DNA of 64,000 nucleotides from Myxococcus fulvus. GTDB taxonomy: Bacteria; Myxococcota; Myxococcia; Myxococcales; Myxococcaceae. The translations under genes and the position numbers were made by a program. The DNA is taken from contig NZ_FOIB01000011.1 of the NCBI RefSeq assembly GCF_900111765.1, positions 248,001 to 312,000 of the forward strand, in the 5' to 3' direction. Positions 36,949-45,083 of the stretch are shown here, piece after piece (the stretch's first letter is position 1; each line of letters opens with the position of its first letter). The notes below the pieces were generated by a model. It saw nothing but the letters and a program-made list of their open reading frames with translations, was not told the DNA's origin and searched no databases.

Positions 36949-38952
36949 ATGTCTTGTGCAAGTTGTGGGAAGCCTCTGGCTGGAGCCCCGAGCGCGAAGG
37001 CCTCGTTCTGCCCCGCCTGCATCGAAGGTCTGAACAAAGCAGGCGTCCCCATCGAGTGGGCCGCGAGTGAATGCTCGAAGTACAGAGGCTTGACGGTCAG
37101 CGTGGCGATGCTCACCGGATTACATCAAAAATCCAAGTCGGGTGCCCGTGCTGCTGCTGGCTCGGGCTCCGCCGCGGCATCCCACTCGCACCGGAAACAG
37201 AAGGCGAAGAAACCCAGCGCGGCAGCGATGGGCTCTGCCGCTGCTGCGGCCTCTGTGTTGGGAAGACATGAGGAAGGGGACGGGGGGCCGCCTCGTCGAT
37301 TCAAGCCGCTGACGCCCTTGGAGCAGATTCAGTTGGACTTGCTCTACCACCGGCTGGACATCCGGCGGCTGGACATCCATGTGACCAGCAAGGACCAGAA
37401 TGGATATGGCGACCTGATCAACTGTCTGCACACCGGCCGCTTGCTTTCCCAGGGTACGGGCTGGAACGTCGTCGTCGGCTCCACCCACCAGGCGTTGGAG
37501 AGAATGCTGCCCAGTTTTCCGTGGGTCACGAGTGAGACGTCGGCTTCGTGGGAGCCTCATATTCGCCTGGAGACCCCTACGCCCTCGGGGGACGAGGACG
37601 CTCTGGCGGTATCGGAATACAGTTATCGTGTCGGAGGCGCCATGAACGCCTTCACGAGAAAATCGGGCTTGGGGCCCGATGAAATCGGCATCATGATCAA
37701 TCAGGAGCTGGGGATTCCGCTCTCGCTGGCCGCGCTGAGGCTTGAAACGCCGGGCCTGGGAGCATTCTTCGGGGCGAACCAGGGCTCGCGATTCTTCTTT
37801 GGTTATGGTGCCGGTCAGAAGAAGGACGCTCGTTACAATCTCCTCCTGGATCGCGTCGTCTTTGACGCCGGCATCGAGAGGGCTGTCGTGTTTCCCGTCA
37901 ATCACAATGTGATTGATAAGAGCAGAGGAAAGGGGCGCTCGGGAAAGAGCTATATCGACGAATACCTCAAGGACCGGCACTTCCAGTGTACGAGGGTGGG
38001 TAAAGACGAGGACTTCGGGGTCTTCACCGTGGCCACGGTGGCGGTGGGTGCCAAACGGACCATCAAGGTCGTGGCGATGAAGCCAGAGAAGACGATTGTC
38101 TATGCGGACATGCAGCAGATGTGGCGCGCCGCCGACAGGTCCTTCACCATCGCGGAAGGAGATCAGTCCTTCAGTGAGGCGATTTCGGCGGGCATTCCCA
38201 TGGCCTATCACCTGTGGCCCGCGGATGATGGGTTGGTTCACAAGAGAGAGCTCTTCCAGCACTTCGTTGCGAGAAGCGAGGTCCATGCAGGGGTTGATGA
38301 ATTCCTTCGGGCGTGTGCCAGCTACCCGGAGGCCACGTATGACAAGAACGCGCTGATGGGCATCATCGCGTGCAGCAATGACGAGGGTTTTGTGCGGCGT
38401 TATGCCGGGTTCGCGAGGGAGGTTGCGGAACGCTGCAATATCGAGACGGGGCTTCAGTGCTTCGTCAGACGACATTGGCTGCGAAAGTTTCGGTCGAAGC
38501 TGGACGAGGTCGACCCGGAGCTTCGGGCACAGGTCGAAGAGATCGTCCAGTTGGAGGAGAGGGGCGATTTCCATCAGGCGGTCGCGGCGACCCGGGCGAT
38601 GCTCTCTGCGTCTTCGTGGAGGCTTCTGGAGAGCAACATCAAGTGGGGTGTTGGCGAGGGCGCTGCCATGCGGAGACTTGGAGTCGTCAAGGAGGTGCTG
38701 TCTCCGCGCCCCGCAGGGGCGGCTCAGCGCCCTGTCGGGGCCTTGGAGTTCACCCCTGAAATCCTCTCGCTGATTTCAGAGTACGAGGAGTCAAGGGTCC
38801 CCGTTGCTCCCCCCGTCCCAGGGTTGATGGGCGCGGCGGGTGCCCCGCCAGCGGAGACAGCCACGGCGGCGGCAGGCACCGCGCCCGTGGGAGCCTCCGC
38901 CGCCGCTGCCGCGGGCGTGGTCCCGGCCCCTCCGAAGCCGCCTTCCTCGTGA
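36949..38952 (+). CDS. Zinc-ribbon protein with GT-B-like C-terminal domain
   Basis: 667 residues from ATG 36949 (GGATGGAG site). The N-terminus has a CxxC...CxxC ribbon (CASCG, CPAC). Next is an Ala/Ser/Lys low-complexity linker (about 65-105), then a domain with VVVGSTHQALERMLPSFPW and FFGYGAGQKKD. Near residue 400 is a GT-B-style donor-site motif, EGDQSFSEAISAGIPM (Gly404-Asp405), followed by LVHKRELFQHFVARSE, similar in style to EarP-type protein rhamnosyltransferases. It ends in an Ala/Pro-rich tail. A 60-base line counted at 37861 is 50% G+C against 70% at 17041, so it may be acquired. The glycosyltransferase call is inference from motif pattern only. Confidence 0.45.
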   Translation: MSCASCGKPLAGAPSAKASFCPACIEGLNKAGVPIEWAASECSKYRGLTVSVAMLTGLHQKSKSGARAAAGSGSAAASHSHRKQKAKKPSAAAMGSAAAAASVLGRHEEGDGGPPRRFKPLTPLEQIQLDLLYHRLDIRRLDIHVTSKDQNGYGDLINCLHTGRLLSQGTGWNVVVGSTHQALERMLPSFPWVTSETSASWEPHIRLETPTPSGDEDALAVSEYSYRVGGAMNAFTRKSGLGPDEIGIMINQELGIPLSLAALRLETPGLGAFFGANQGSRFFFGYGAGQKKDARYNLLLDRVVFDAGIERAVVFPVNHNVIDKSRGKGRSGKSYIDEYLKDRHFQCTRVGKDEDFGVFTVATVAVGAKRTIKVVAMKPEKTIVYADMQQMWRAADRSFTIAEGDQSFSEAISAGIPMAYHLWPADDGLVHKRELFQHFVARSEVHAGVDEFLRACASYPEATYDKNALMGIIACSNDEGFVRRYAGFAREVAERCNIETGLQCFVRRHWLRKFRSKLDEVDPELRAQVEEIVQLEERGDFHQAVAATRAMLSASSWRLLESNIKWGVGEGAAMRRLGVVKEVLSPRPAGAAQRPVGALEFTPEILSLISEYEESRVPVAPPVPGLMGAAGAPPAETATAAAGTAPVGASAAAAAGVVPAPPKPPSS

Positions 38953-38964
38953 GCGGGGCGCGCC

Positions 38965-39510
38965 TCAGTCCTCGAGCACCGGCGGTGTCGTCTGGGTGAG
39001 CACCGCCGGGGGCTCGCCGCGGGTCATGGACAACAGGCCCTTGAAGCAGCGCACGGCGAGCAGCCAGTTCTTGGGAGAGCGCATGTCCAGGCCGCCCAGG
39101 AGCTGCTTGAGCATGCTGAGCGTGTCGAAATAGACGCGCTCACAGACCAGGGTCTCCGACGCATCGAAGATGAAGAACCCCGTCATGCGCACGCGGAAGC
39201 GGCTGCCCGTGGGCGGGATGTTCCCCAGGGGGCCCAGGTGGGTCCCCATCAGCCAGAACTCGACGATGACCGCGTCGTCGCTGTGCCGCAGGGAGATGAG
39301 CTCGTGGTGCTGGTCCGGGAACGCGACGCGGGTGCTCCGGTAGTACTCGCGCACCGCCAGGCCGCCGTCGTGCACCGTCATCGTGGAGACCAGCTCGTAG
39401 TGGGGATGGGGGAACGTCGACAGGACGTCGTCCCACTGCTGCCGCACCTCGTCGCGGAAGTGGTCCAGCACCAGCTTCTGACGGGCCTTGCGTCGAATCT
39501 CGGGAGTCAT
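38965..39510 (-). CDS. SnoaL-like NTF2-fold protein
   Basis: 181 residues from ATG 39510. Cone-shaped NTF2/SnoaL pattern: N-terminal helix (RRKARQKLVLDHFRDEVRQQW), AVREYYRSTRVAFPDQHHELISL, DDAVIVEFWLMGTHLGPLGNIPPTG, and FRVRMTGFFIFDA. Ester cyclases and polyketide cyclases share GT..G....PPTG.....F, seen here. Likely a cytosolic enzyme or a small-molecule binding protein. It is convergent with the GT-B-like gene, 12 bases apart; no biosynthetic cluster is visible alongside. Confidence 0.78.
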   Translation of the reverse strand: MTPEIRRKARQKLVLDHFRDEVRQQWDDVLSTFPHPHYELVSTMTVHDGGLAVREYYRSTRVAFPDQHHELISLRHSDDAVIVEFWLMGTHLGPLGNIPPTGSRFRVRMTGFFIFDASETLVCERVYFDTLSMLKQLLGGLDMRSPKNWLLAVRCFKGLLSMTRGEPPAVLTQTTPPVLED

Positions 39511-39698
39511 GCTCGCCTCGGTGGTGCTCCCTCGAGTGGACGCTCCAGGGAAGCAGGGCGGGAAGATAGCGTGCCTGCCGGTGGAGGTTCAGGCCGGAGC
39601 TCGAGCGCGTCCGACGGCGGAAACGACGAATCGCCAGCAGGGGATGCTCTCCCGCTGGCGACCCGAGTCGTCATCGCCCGGATGAGGGGCGAGCGGTG

Positions 39699-39803
39699 CT
39701 ACGGAATCTGCTCGTAGGGGTTGTTGGGGTTGTAGGGGCCGACGATGATGACGCCACCACCACAGGTACGGGGACCACCACGAACCTTGGTCTTGATCTG
39801 CAT
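39699..39803 (-). CDS. 34-residue peptide gene, RiPP-precursor-like
   Basis: A 34-codon frame (below the usual annotation cut-off) from ATG 39803 with an AGGAGC ribosome site nine bases upstream. The peptide begins MQIKTKVRGGPRTCGGG, continues through VIIVGPYNPNNP and ends EQIP. A basic KTKVRGG leader followed by a Gly/Cys core and an Asn/Pro-rich tail recalls the KxKTxVKAG-type short peptides found in several bacterial groups as possible modified-peptide precursors. A promoter-like element and a leader hairpin lie upstream. No modifying enzyme is adjacent except, possibly, the SnoaL-like and GT-B-like genes to the left. Coding status rests on ribosome site, promoter and peptide style. Confidence 0.6.
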   Translation of the reverse strand: MQIKTKVRGGPRTCGGGVIIVGPYNPNNPYEQIP

Positions 39804-39830
39804 GGTCTGCTCCTGACGTGTGCTGCGTGA

Positions 39831-39874
39831 ACTCCAGCCTCGCGGTGGCCGGGTGAGCCGCTCGCGGCTGGAGT
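39831..39874 (-). promoter_or_regulatory. Leader hairpin of the peptide gene
   Basis: ACTCCAGCC (39831-39839) pairs perfectly with GGCTGGAGT (39866-39874). The expected transcription start from the upstream promoter falls at about 39873, so the hairpin would form the 5' end of the mRNA, 28 bases before the peptide ATG. Confidence 0.45.
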
Positions 39875-39879
39875 GCGGG

Positions 39880-39908
39880 ATTCAATTGCACTTGTAATAA
39901 CTCGTCAA
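39880..39908 (-). promoter_or_regulatory. Sigma-70-like promoter for the peptide gene
   Basis: On the minus strand, TTGACG (39908-39903) is separated by 17 bases from TTGAAT (39885-39880). The element lies in an AT-rich patch that contrasts with the surrounding DNA. The rest of 39804-40068 holds no other gene. Confidence 0.5.
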
Positions 39909-40068
39909 GGGGACGAGCCGACGCATAGGCTAGGCGATACAGGTTCGGGGGGTTGCTGCGACATGTCACGGAGTAGGACCTGGCCCGCAATCCCTGGCGC
40001 GCCGCGGTTGGATGTGTTGCGCTGGGTGAACCGTGACACCTGATAGCATCCACTCCATGGGAGGGCGC

Positions 40069-42306
40069 ATGCGCAGGTCATCCGTGGTGGCAATCATTCT
40101 GGGAGTGCTCGTCTTGGGCTCTGCTGGGGCGTTGTTGTCCTTCAATCGTCCCGCCGCCCAGAGCGCCGTGCCCACGGTTCGCGAGTCGCCTACCGTGCCA
40201 CGTCTCGACGAAGCGCTGGTGGCACCGGAAGAGTCCGTGGTCCCCCACGACGGCGGTGCGCAGCGCCCCGCCTCCGCTGTCCTTTTGGAAGGCGTCGTCG
40301 TCGACGAGGATGGTCATCCCGTGACAGGGGCCTCCGTGGCCGCGATGACTCCGCCCCGACTGATGAAGGACACCCCTCGACCCACAGACGAGCCGGACCT
40401 CGTGGAGCAGGCTGGAGGGGAGACGCAGCGGTTCGGAGACTACGTCTCCGACCGGTTCGAGACAGAGGTCGACGACGCGGGCCGCTTCGTCCTCGAGGTG
40501 GCCCAGGCGGGTCCTCATTTCCTCGTCGCCTCGGCGGAGGGCTTCGTCGTCACACGCGTGGATGTCTCGGCGCCGGCCAAGGACCTCCGGCTCGTCTTGC
40601 GCGCCGGTGGGCAGGTGGTGGGCACCGTGGTCAGCGCCGCGGGAAGCGCGCTCGCGGACGTGAATCTCTTCCTGTTCGCCGAGGGCAGCCAGACCCATGT
40701 CGCCGAGGCCACGAGCGATGAACAGGGGCGCTTCGAACTGCGCACCGTGCAGCCCGGCCGATACACACTCAAAGCGGTCTTCGACACGGGCGCTCCGCAT
40801 CGGATGTCGCGCGTCGTCGATGTCCGTCCCTCGGAGCCGACGACGGTGTCCTTGCGGATGGACACCGGTCGCTCCGTGTCCGGCACCGTGGTGGATGAAG
40901 CCGGGCGCCCCGTCGCCCACGCCGAGGTGTCGGCCCGAACGGACCGGGAAGCCTACGCCGAGCTGTACGAGCGAGAGGACGGTTACCGGGTGTCAAATTC
41001 GTCCGCGCGCACGGACGCCTCGGGGCGCTTCACGGTCCACCACCTGTTACCGGGCGCGTGCCTCCTCTCCGTCGAGAAGCCTGGCTACGTGCAGCGTGAG
41101 CACGACGGCGAGGACTCCCAGCGCGCCGTCGTGGCGGGCGCGACGGACGTGACGCTGGTGATGCGCTATCAGGGCAGCATCCTGGGACGACTCCGGCGCT
41201 CGGACGGCACGCCCATCACCCGCTTCAGCGTCAACGACGAGCCCATCGAGCACGACGATGGGGCCTTCCGGTTTCCCATCCAGCAGCCGGGCGTGACCTG
41301 GCTGACGCTCGAGGCGCCGGACCTGCTGCGCACCGTCCGCGAGGTGCGAATCGAGCCGGGGCAGGACGTGGACCTGGGCGACCTCGTCCTCGACGCAGGG
41401 CAACGGATACGGGGGAGGGTGATGGACACGAGGACCTCCGCCCCCATCGAGGGCGCCAAGGTCGCCGTCCGGCACACGCGGGCCGGTTCCGAGGGCACGG
41501 AGGCGCCCGAGCTGGCGAGCGCGAAGACGGACGCGACAGGTGTCTTCGAGCTCGCCCCGGTGGAGGCCGGCTCGCTGCGCCTGGATGTCTCCCGCTCCGG
41601 CTACCTGCCCCTGCGAAGCTCGCTGCGTGTGAGCGAGGAGCCGCTGGAGCTGCGCCTCTCCTCGGGCGCGCGAGTGTCGGGCACCGTGAAGGACCGTGAG
41701 GGGCGGCCCGCGAACGTGGTGCTGCGAGTCTTCCCCCTGGGCGACCACCAGGGCCACTCGCCCAGCATCCTGCAGGTCCGGGATGGAACCTTCGATGTGG
41801 CGGGGCTGGAGCCCGGGGAGTACGTCTTCAAGGCCCTCTCCGTGCACGATTCCCTGGGCAACGCCTGGTCGGAGGAGCGCTCCAGCCGTTACGTCCCACG
41901 CAGGGTGACGCTGGCGCCCGAGGAGCGGCGGGTGCTCCAAATCCAGGAGCAGGAGGGCCGCTCCACGCTGCGTCTGCGCATGCCCCGCTTCACGGGCGTC
42001 GCCCCCGAGGATGTCGCTCCTCACGCGGCCGTGCTCATCCCGGGGAGCGTCCCGCAGGTGCGCACCTATTCAGGCTTCGAGCGGCTCATGCGCGAGCAGG
42101 GCGTGCCCGGCCCGCTGAAGCCGTCCTCTCCCGAAGTCGTCTACGACGCGCTGCCCGCGGGCCGTTACACGTACCTGCTCATCGGAAAGCGTCCCCAGGG
42201 AGGTCCGTACATGGTGCACTCCGAGGTGCTGGTGGTGCCCGAGGCCCAGACTGTGAATCGGGACCTCCAGCCCGTCTGGACGCCCATCACATACATCATC
42301 CTCTGA
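40069..42306 (+). CDS. Membrane-anchored protein with carboxypeptidase-regulatory-like repeats
   Basis: 745 residues from ATG 40069 (GGGAGG site; ATG 40057 and GTG 40033 in frame). One N-terminal hydrophobic helix (VVAIILGVLVLGSAGALLSF) anchors or exports it. The rest is a series of about seven Ig-like CarboxypepD_reg modules, each with a G-VVDEDGHPVTGASV or GRPVAHAEV-type opening and a DxxGRFxL strand (EVDDAGRFVLEVA, TSDEQGRFELRTV, ARTDASGRFTVHH, AKTDATGVFELAPV). It ends in PITYIIL. Such proteins are common in myxobacteria and probably serve as extracytoplasmic scaffolds or binding proteins. No catalytic domain seen. Confidence 0.8.
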   Translation: MRRSSVVAIILGVLVLGSAGALLSFNRPAAQSAVPTVRESPTVPRLDEALVAPEESVVPHDGGAQRPASAVLLEGVVVDEDGHPVTGASVAAMTPPRLMKDTPRPTDEPDLVEQAGGETQRFGDYVSDRFETEVDDAGRFVLEVAQAGPHFLVASAEGFVVTRVDVSAPAKDLRLVLRAGGQVVGTVVSAAGSALADVNLFLFAEGSQTHVAEATSDEQGRFELRTVQPGRYTLKAVFDTGAPHRMSRVVDVRPSEPTTVSLRMDTGRSVSGTVVDEAGRPVAHAEVSARTDREAYAELYEREDGYRVSNSSARTDASGRFTVHHLLPGACLLSVEKPGYVQREHDGEDSQRAVVAGATDVTLVMRYQGSILGRLRRSDGTPITRFSVNDEPIEHDDGAFRFPIQQPGVTWLTLEAPDLLRTVREVRIEPGQDVDLGDLVLDAGQRIRGRVMDTRTSAPIEGAKVAVRHTRAGSEGTEAPELASAKTDATGVFELAPVEAGSLRLDVSRSGYLPLRSSLRVSEEPLELRLSSGARVSGTVKDREGRPANVVLRVFPLGDHQGHSPSILQVRDGTFDVAGLEPGEYVFKALSVHDSLGNAWSEERSSRYVPRRVTLAPEERRVLQIQEQEGRSTLRLRMPRFTGVAPEDVAPHAAVLIPGSVPQVRTYSGFERLMREQGVPGPLKPSSPEVVYDALPAGRYTYLLIGKRPQGGPYMVHSEVLVVPEAQTVNRDLQPVWTPITYIIL

Positions 42307-42327
42307 CGGAGGATGCGCGACAGGCCG

Positions 42328-43353
42328 TCACTCCCGCGCGGCGTTGAACTCCGGCAGCAGGTAGTCATCCACGGAGGGGACCTTGTCGATGAGGCCCAGC
42401 TCCACGAGCTGCTGGGAGAGCTGCTCCCACCGCTCGCGCTTCATCATCCCGAGGCCCCGGGCCCGTGTCTCCCCGGTCTCGATGAGCGGCTTCTGGGCCT
42501 CGGCCGCGGCGGCGAACGTCTCCGCGTCCATCGTCGTGTTCAGCTTGCCCATCACCGCGTTGGTCGGCCCCGGATTGTCCAGATACGCGCGCCAGCCCTC
42601 CCGCACCGCCGCGACGAATGCCTTCACCCGCTCGGGCTGCTCCTTCCAGTACTGCCTCCGGGTGATGACCACGGCGATGTACGGATTGAAGCCCTCGTCG
42701 GCCACCAGGAACACGGCCGGCGTGGCGCCCTGCCGCTTCGCGGCGATGGGCTCGGCGGTGACGAAGCACTGCTGGGCGAAGTCCTTGTCCGCGAGGAAGC
42801 GCGCCACGCCGCCGTCGTAGGGCACCACCTTCACCTGGTCGAAGCTGTACTTCTTCTTGAGGAAGGCCACGTACGAGAGGCCCGGCTCCAGCGCCACCGT
42901 GCCCGAGGACAACACGTCCTTGATGCCCTTCGCCCCACGAGACGCGTGGGCCATGATGGCGTGCGGCGACGTCTGGTACACCGCGAACAGCGGAATCACA
43001 TCCAGGCCCCGGGCGCGCGCGGTGATGATTTCATCCGCGCCGCTGATGCCGAACTCCGCCTTGCCCGTGGCCACCATCTGCTGCACCGGCGCGCCCGCGC
43101 CGCCGCCCAGGATGTCCACCTCCAGCCCATGACGGGCGAAGGCCCCCGACTCGCGCGCCGCATAGAAGCCGCCGAACTCGGGCTCCGGCACCCAGTTGAG
43201 CGCCAGCTTCACCTGGGCCACAGCGGCCTTCTGTGGCGCCGGGGTGCCCGCCTGGGCGCCGCCCTGCGGGGGCTCCTCCTTCTGGCGCGAACAGGCGCTC
43301 GCGGCCACCAGCAGCCCCACGCACCCCCACAGCTTCACCAGACGTCCGCTCAC
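42328..43353 (-). CDS. ABC substrate-binding lipoprotein, NMT1/THI5-like
   Basis: 341 residues from GTG 43353 (GGGAGGGAGG site). Lipobox AASAC after a signal peptide. The mature protein has the NMT1/THI5 pattern: VKLALNWVPEPEFGGFYAA, EVDILGGGAGAPVQQMVATGKAEFGI, VALEPGLSYVAFLKKKY, and VADEGFNPYIAVVITRR. Relatives bind pyrimidine precursors of thiamine (ThiY), nitrate, taurine or other small solutes; the actual ligand is not decided by sequence. It is the last gene of a three-gene importer, after permease and ATPase, in the order ATPase-permease-binding protein. No thiamine riboswitch was found upstream of the operon. Confidence 0.85.
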   Translation of the reverse strand: MSGRLVKLWGCVGLLVAASACSRQKEEPPQGGAQAGTPAPQKAAVAQVKLALNWVPEPEFGGFYAARESGAFARHGLEVDILGGGAGAPVQQMVATGKAEFGISGADEIITARARGLDVIPLFAVYQTSPHAIMAHASRGAKGIKDVLSSGTVALEPGLSYVAFLKKKYSFDQVKVVPYDGGVARFLADKDFAQQCFVTAEPIAAKRQGATPAVFLVADEGFNPYIAVVITRRQYWKEQPERVKAFVAAVREGWRAYLDNPGPTNAVMGKLNTTMDAETFAAAAEAQKPLIETGETRARGLGMMKRERWEQLSQQLVELGLIDKVPSVDDYLLPEFNAARE

Positions 43354-43376
43354 GTTCTGCCTCCCTCCCACGTGAC

Positions 43377-44159
43377 TCAATTCCCCTGCGCCGACGGGTG
43401 CCAGCGCCGCAGCAGCCGCGCCCCCGTGAGGCTCACCGCCCCGAACAACACCAGCCCCAACCCCGACGCCGCCAGCACCGCCGCGAACAACAGGTCCGTG
43501 CGCAGCTGACGGTACGCGGCCAGCACCAGGATTCCCAGCCCCGCCGAGCCCTCGGAGAAGCCGGCGACGAACTCGCCGACGATGGCCCCGATGACCGACA
43601 GGCCCGAGGCAATCTTCAACCCGGTGAACAGGTGCGGCATTGCCGCGGGCAGCTCCAGCTTCCACAGCGTCGCGAAGCGCCCGGCGCCATACAGCCGGAA
43701 CATGTCCCGCAGCGGCGGCTCCACCGAGCGCAGCCCGGTGAGCGTGTTGGCGATGACCGGGAACAACGAGACGATGAAGGACGACACCGCGACGGCGCGA
43801 GGGCCCGGGCCGAACCACAGCACCAGGAGCGGCGCGATGGCCACGATGGGCACCGTCTGCAGGAAGAGCGTGTACGGATAGAGCGCGCGCTCCACCATCC
43901 GCGAGGACGCGAGCGTCACCGCCACCAGCACGCCCAGCACCGCGCTCAACCCGAAGCCCACCAGGGCCGCGCGTCCCGTGGTGAGCGCCGCGCCGAGCAG
44001 CGCGCCCGCCTCCCGCGCTCCCACCGCCCCCACGGCCGAGGGCGGCGGCACCAGCCAGACCGGAACCACGAGGAGGCGCACCGCGGCCTCCCAGAGCGAC
44101 AGCAGCACGACGAGCGCCACCAGCGGGGGCAGCGCCGCGCGAAGGGCCGGGCGGTTCAC
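43377..44159 (-). CDS. ABC transporter permease (SsuC/ThiX type)
   Basis: 260 residues from GTG 44159, overlapping the stop of the ATPase gene (GTGA). Six or so hydrophobic helices, with the cytoplasmic EAA-type loop GAGRFATLWKLELPAAMPHLFTGLK that contacts the ATPase. It belongs to the binding-protein-dependent permease family of nitrate/sulfonate/taurine and thiamine-precursor importers. The longer upstream frame to 44381 is the antisense of the ATPase gene and is discarded. Spacing and overlap show one operon with its neighbours. Confidence 0.88.
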   Translation of the reverse strand: MNRPALRAALPPLVALVVLLSLWEAAVRLLVVPVWLVPPPSAVGAVGAREAGALLGAALTTGRAALVGFGLSAVLGVLVAVTLASSRMVERALYPYTLFLQTVPIVAIAPLLVLWFGPGPRAVAVSSFIVSLFPVIANTLTGLRSVEPPLRDMFRLYGAGRFATLWKLELPAAMPHLFTGLKIASGLSVIGAIVGEFVAGFSEGSAGLGILVLAAYRQLRTDLLFAAVLAASGLGLVLFGAVSLTGARLLRRWHPSAQGN

Positions 44160-44974
44160 CAGCGCTCTCCTTGCTCCAGGGCCTCGTGGAGCAGCCGGGC
44201 CTCGCGGGCGAACGAGGCCTCGGTGCGCAGGGCCGCGCCGCGCTCGGCGGGCAGCTCCAGCGTCCTGTCCAGCACCACCCGCGCGGGCCGCCGCGACAGG
44301 ACCACGGCCCGCTCGGCCAGGTAGGCCGCCTCCGAGATGGAGTGGGTGACGAAGAGCACCGTCATCCCCAGCTGGCGCCACAGCGCGCGGAGCTGGTCAT
44401 CGAGGCGGCCGCGCGTCAGCTCGTCCAGCGCGGCGAAGGGCTCGTCCAGGAGCAGCAGCCGGGGACGGGTGACGAGCGCGCGCGCCAGGGACACGCGCAT
44501 GCGCATGCCGCCGGACAGCTCGGCGGGGTGCCGGTCCGTGGCATCCCCCAGACCCACCTGCTCGAGCACGGCGCGCGCGGCGGCCTGCCGCTCCGACTTC
44601 GGCACGCCGGTCAGCTCCAGCGGCAGCGCCGCGTTGTCCAGCACCGAGCGCCAGGGCAGCAGGTGCGCGTCCTGGAACACGTAGGCGATGGGGGCGCGCT
44701 CACCGGGGGTGCGCTCCAGCGTCGGCGTGAAGGCGATGTGCCCGGCCTCCGCGCGGTCCAACCCCGCCACCAGCCGCAGCAGCGTGGACTTGCCGCAGCC
44801 GGAGGGGCCGAGCAGCGCCACGAACGAGCCCGGCGCGACCTCCAGGTCCAGCCCCGACAGCACGGCGACGTCACCCGGGAAGGTGCGGCGCAGGCCCTCG
44901 ACCTTCACGCGGACGCCCCCGCTTCCGGAGACGGGGGGCAGGGGGGCAGGGGGAGCGAGGCCAGGAGGCGCCAT
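44156..44974 (-). CDS. ABC transporter ATPase (SsuB/TauB type)
   Basis: 272 residues from ATG 44974 (start chosen because upstream codons overlap the divergent gene and read poorly; no clear ribosome site). Walker A LLGPSGCGKSTLLRLVAG, Q-loop YVFQDAHLLPW, signature LSGGMRMRVSLARAL, Walker B LLLLDEPFAALD and H-loop FVTHSISEA are all intact. It energises import by the permease and binding lipoprotein that follow. Genes overlap by four bases, so subunit ratios are probably coupled. Confidence 0.92.
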   Translation of the reverse strand: MAPPGLAPPAPLPPVSGSGGVRVKVEGLRRTFPGDVAVLSGLDLEVAPGSFVALLGPSGCGKSTLLRLVAGLDRAEAGHIAFTPTLERTPGERAPIAYVFQDAHLLPWRSVLDNAALPLELTGVPKSERQAAARAVLEQVGLGDATDRHPAELSGGMRMRVSLARALVTRPRLLLLDEPFAALDELTRGRLDDQLRALWRQLGMTVLFVTHSISEAAYLAERAVVLSRRPARVVLDRTLELPAERGAALRTEASFAREARLLHEALEQGERW

Positions 44975-45083
44975 GGACGAGGCGTTTCTAACCGTCCTGC
45001 CCTCGCGAGGCGAGCGCGGATCGCCAGTCGGGGGAACCCGCCACCGCCTTGACTCTCCACCCTCGGGGGAGTCTCGTTCCCCC

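Noticed and set aside
44975-45083. Thiamine riboswitch or thi-box for the ABC importer
   Set aside because: No TPP-riboswitch-like motifs (CTGAGA, ACCTGATCTGG) could be seen in the divergent region.
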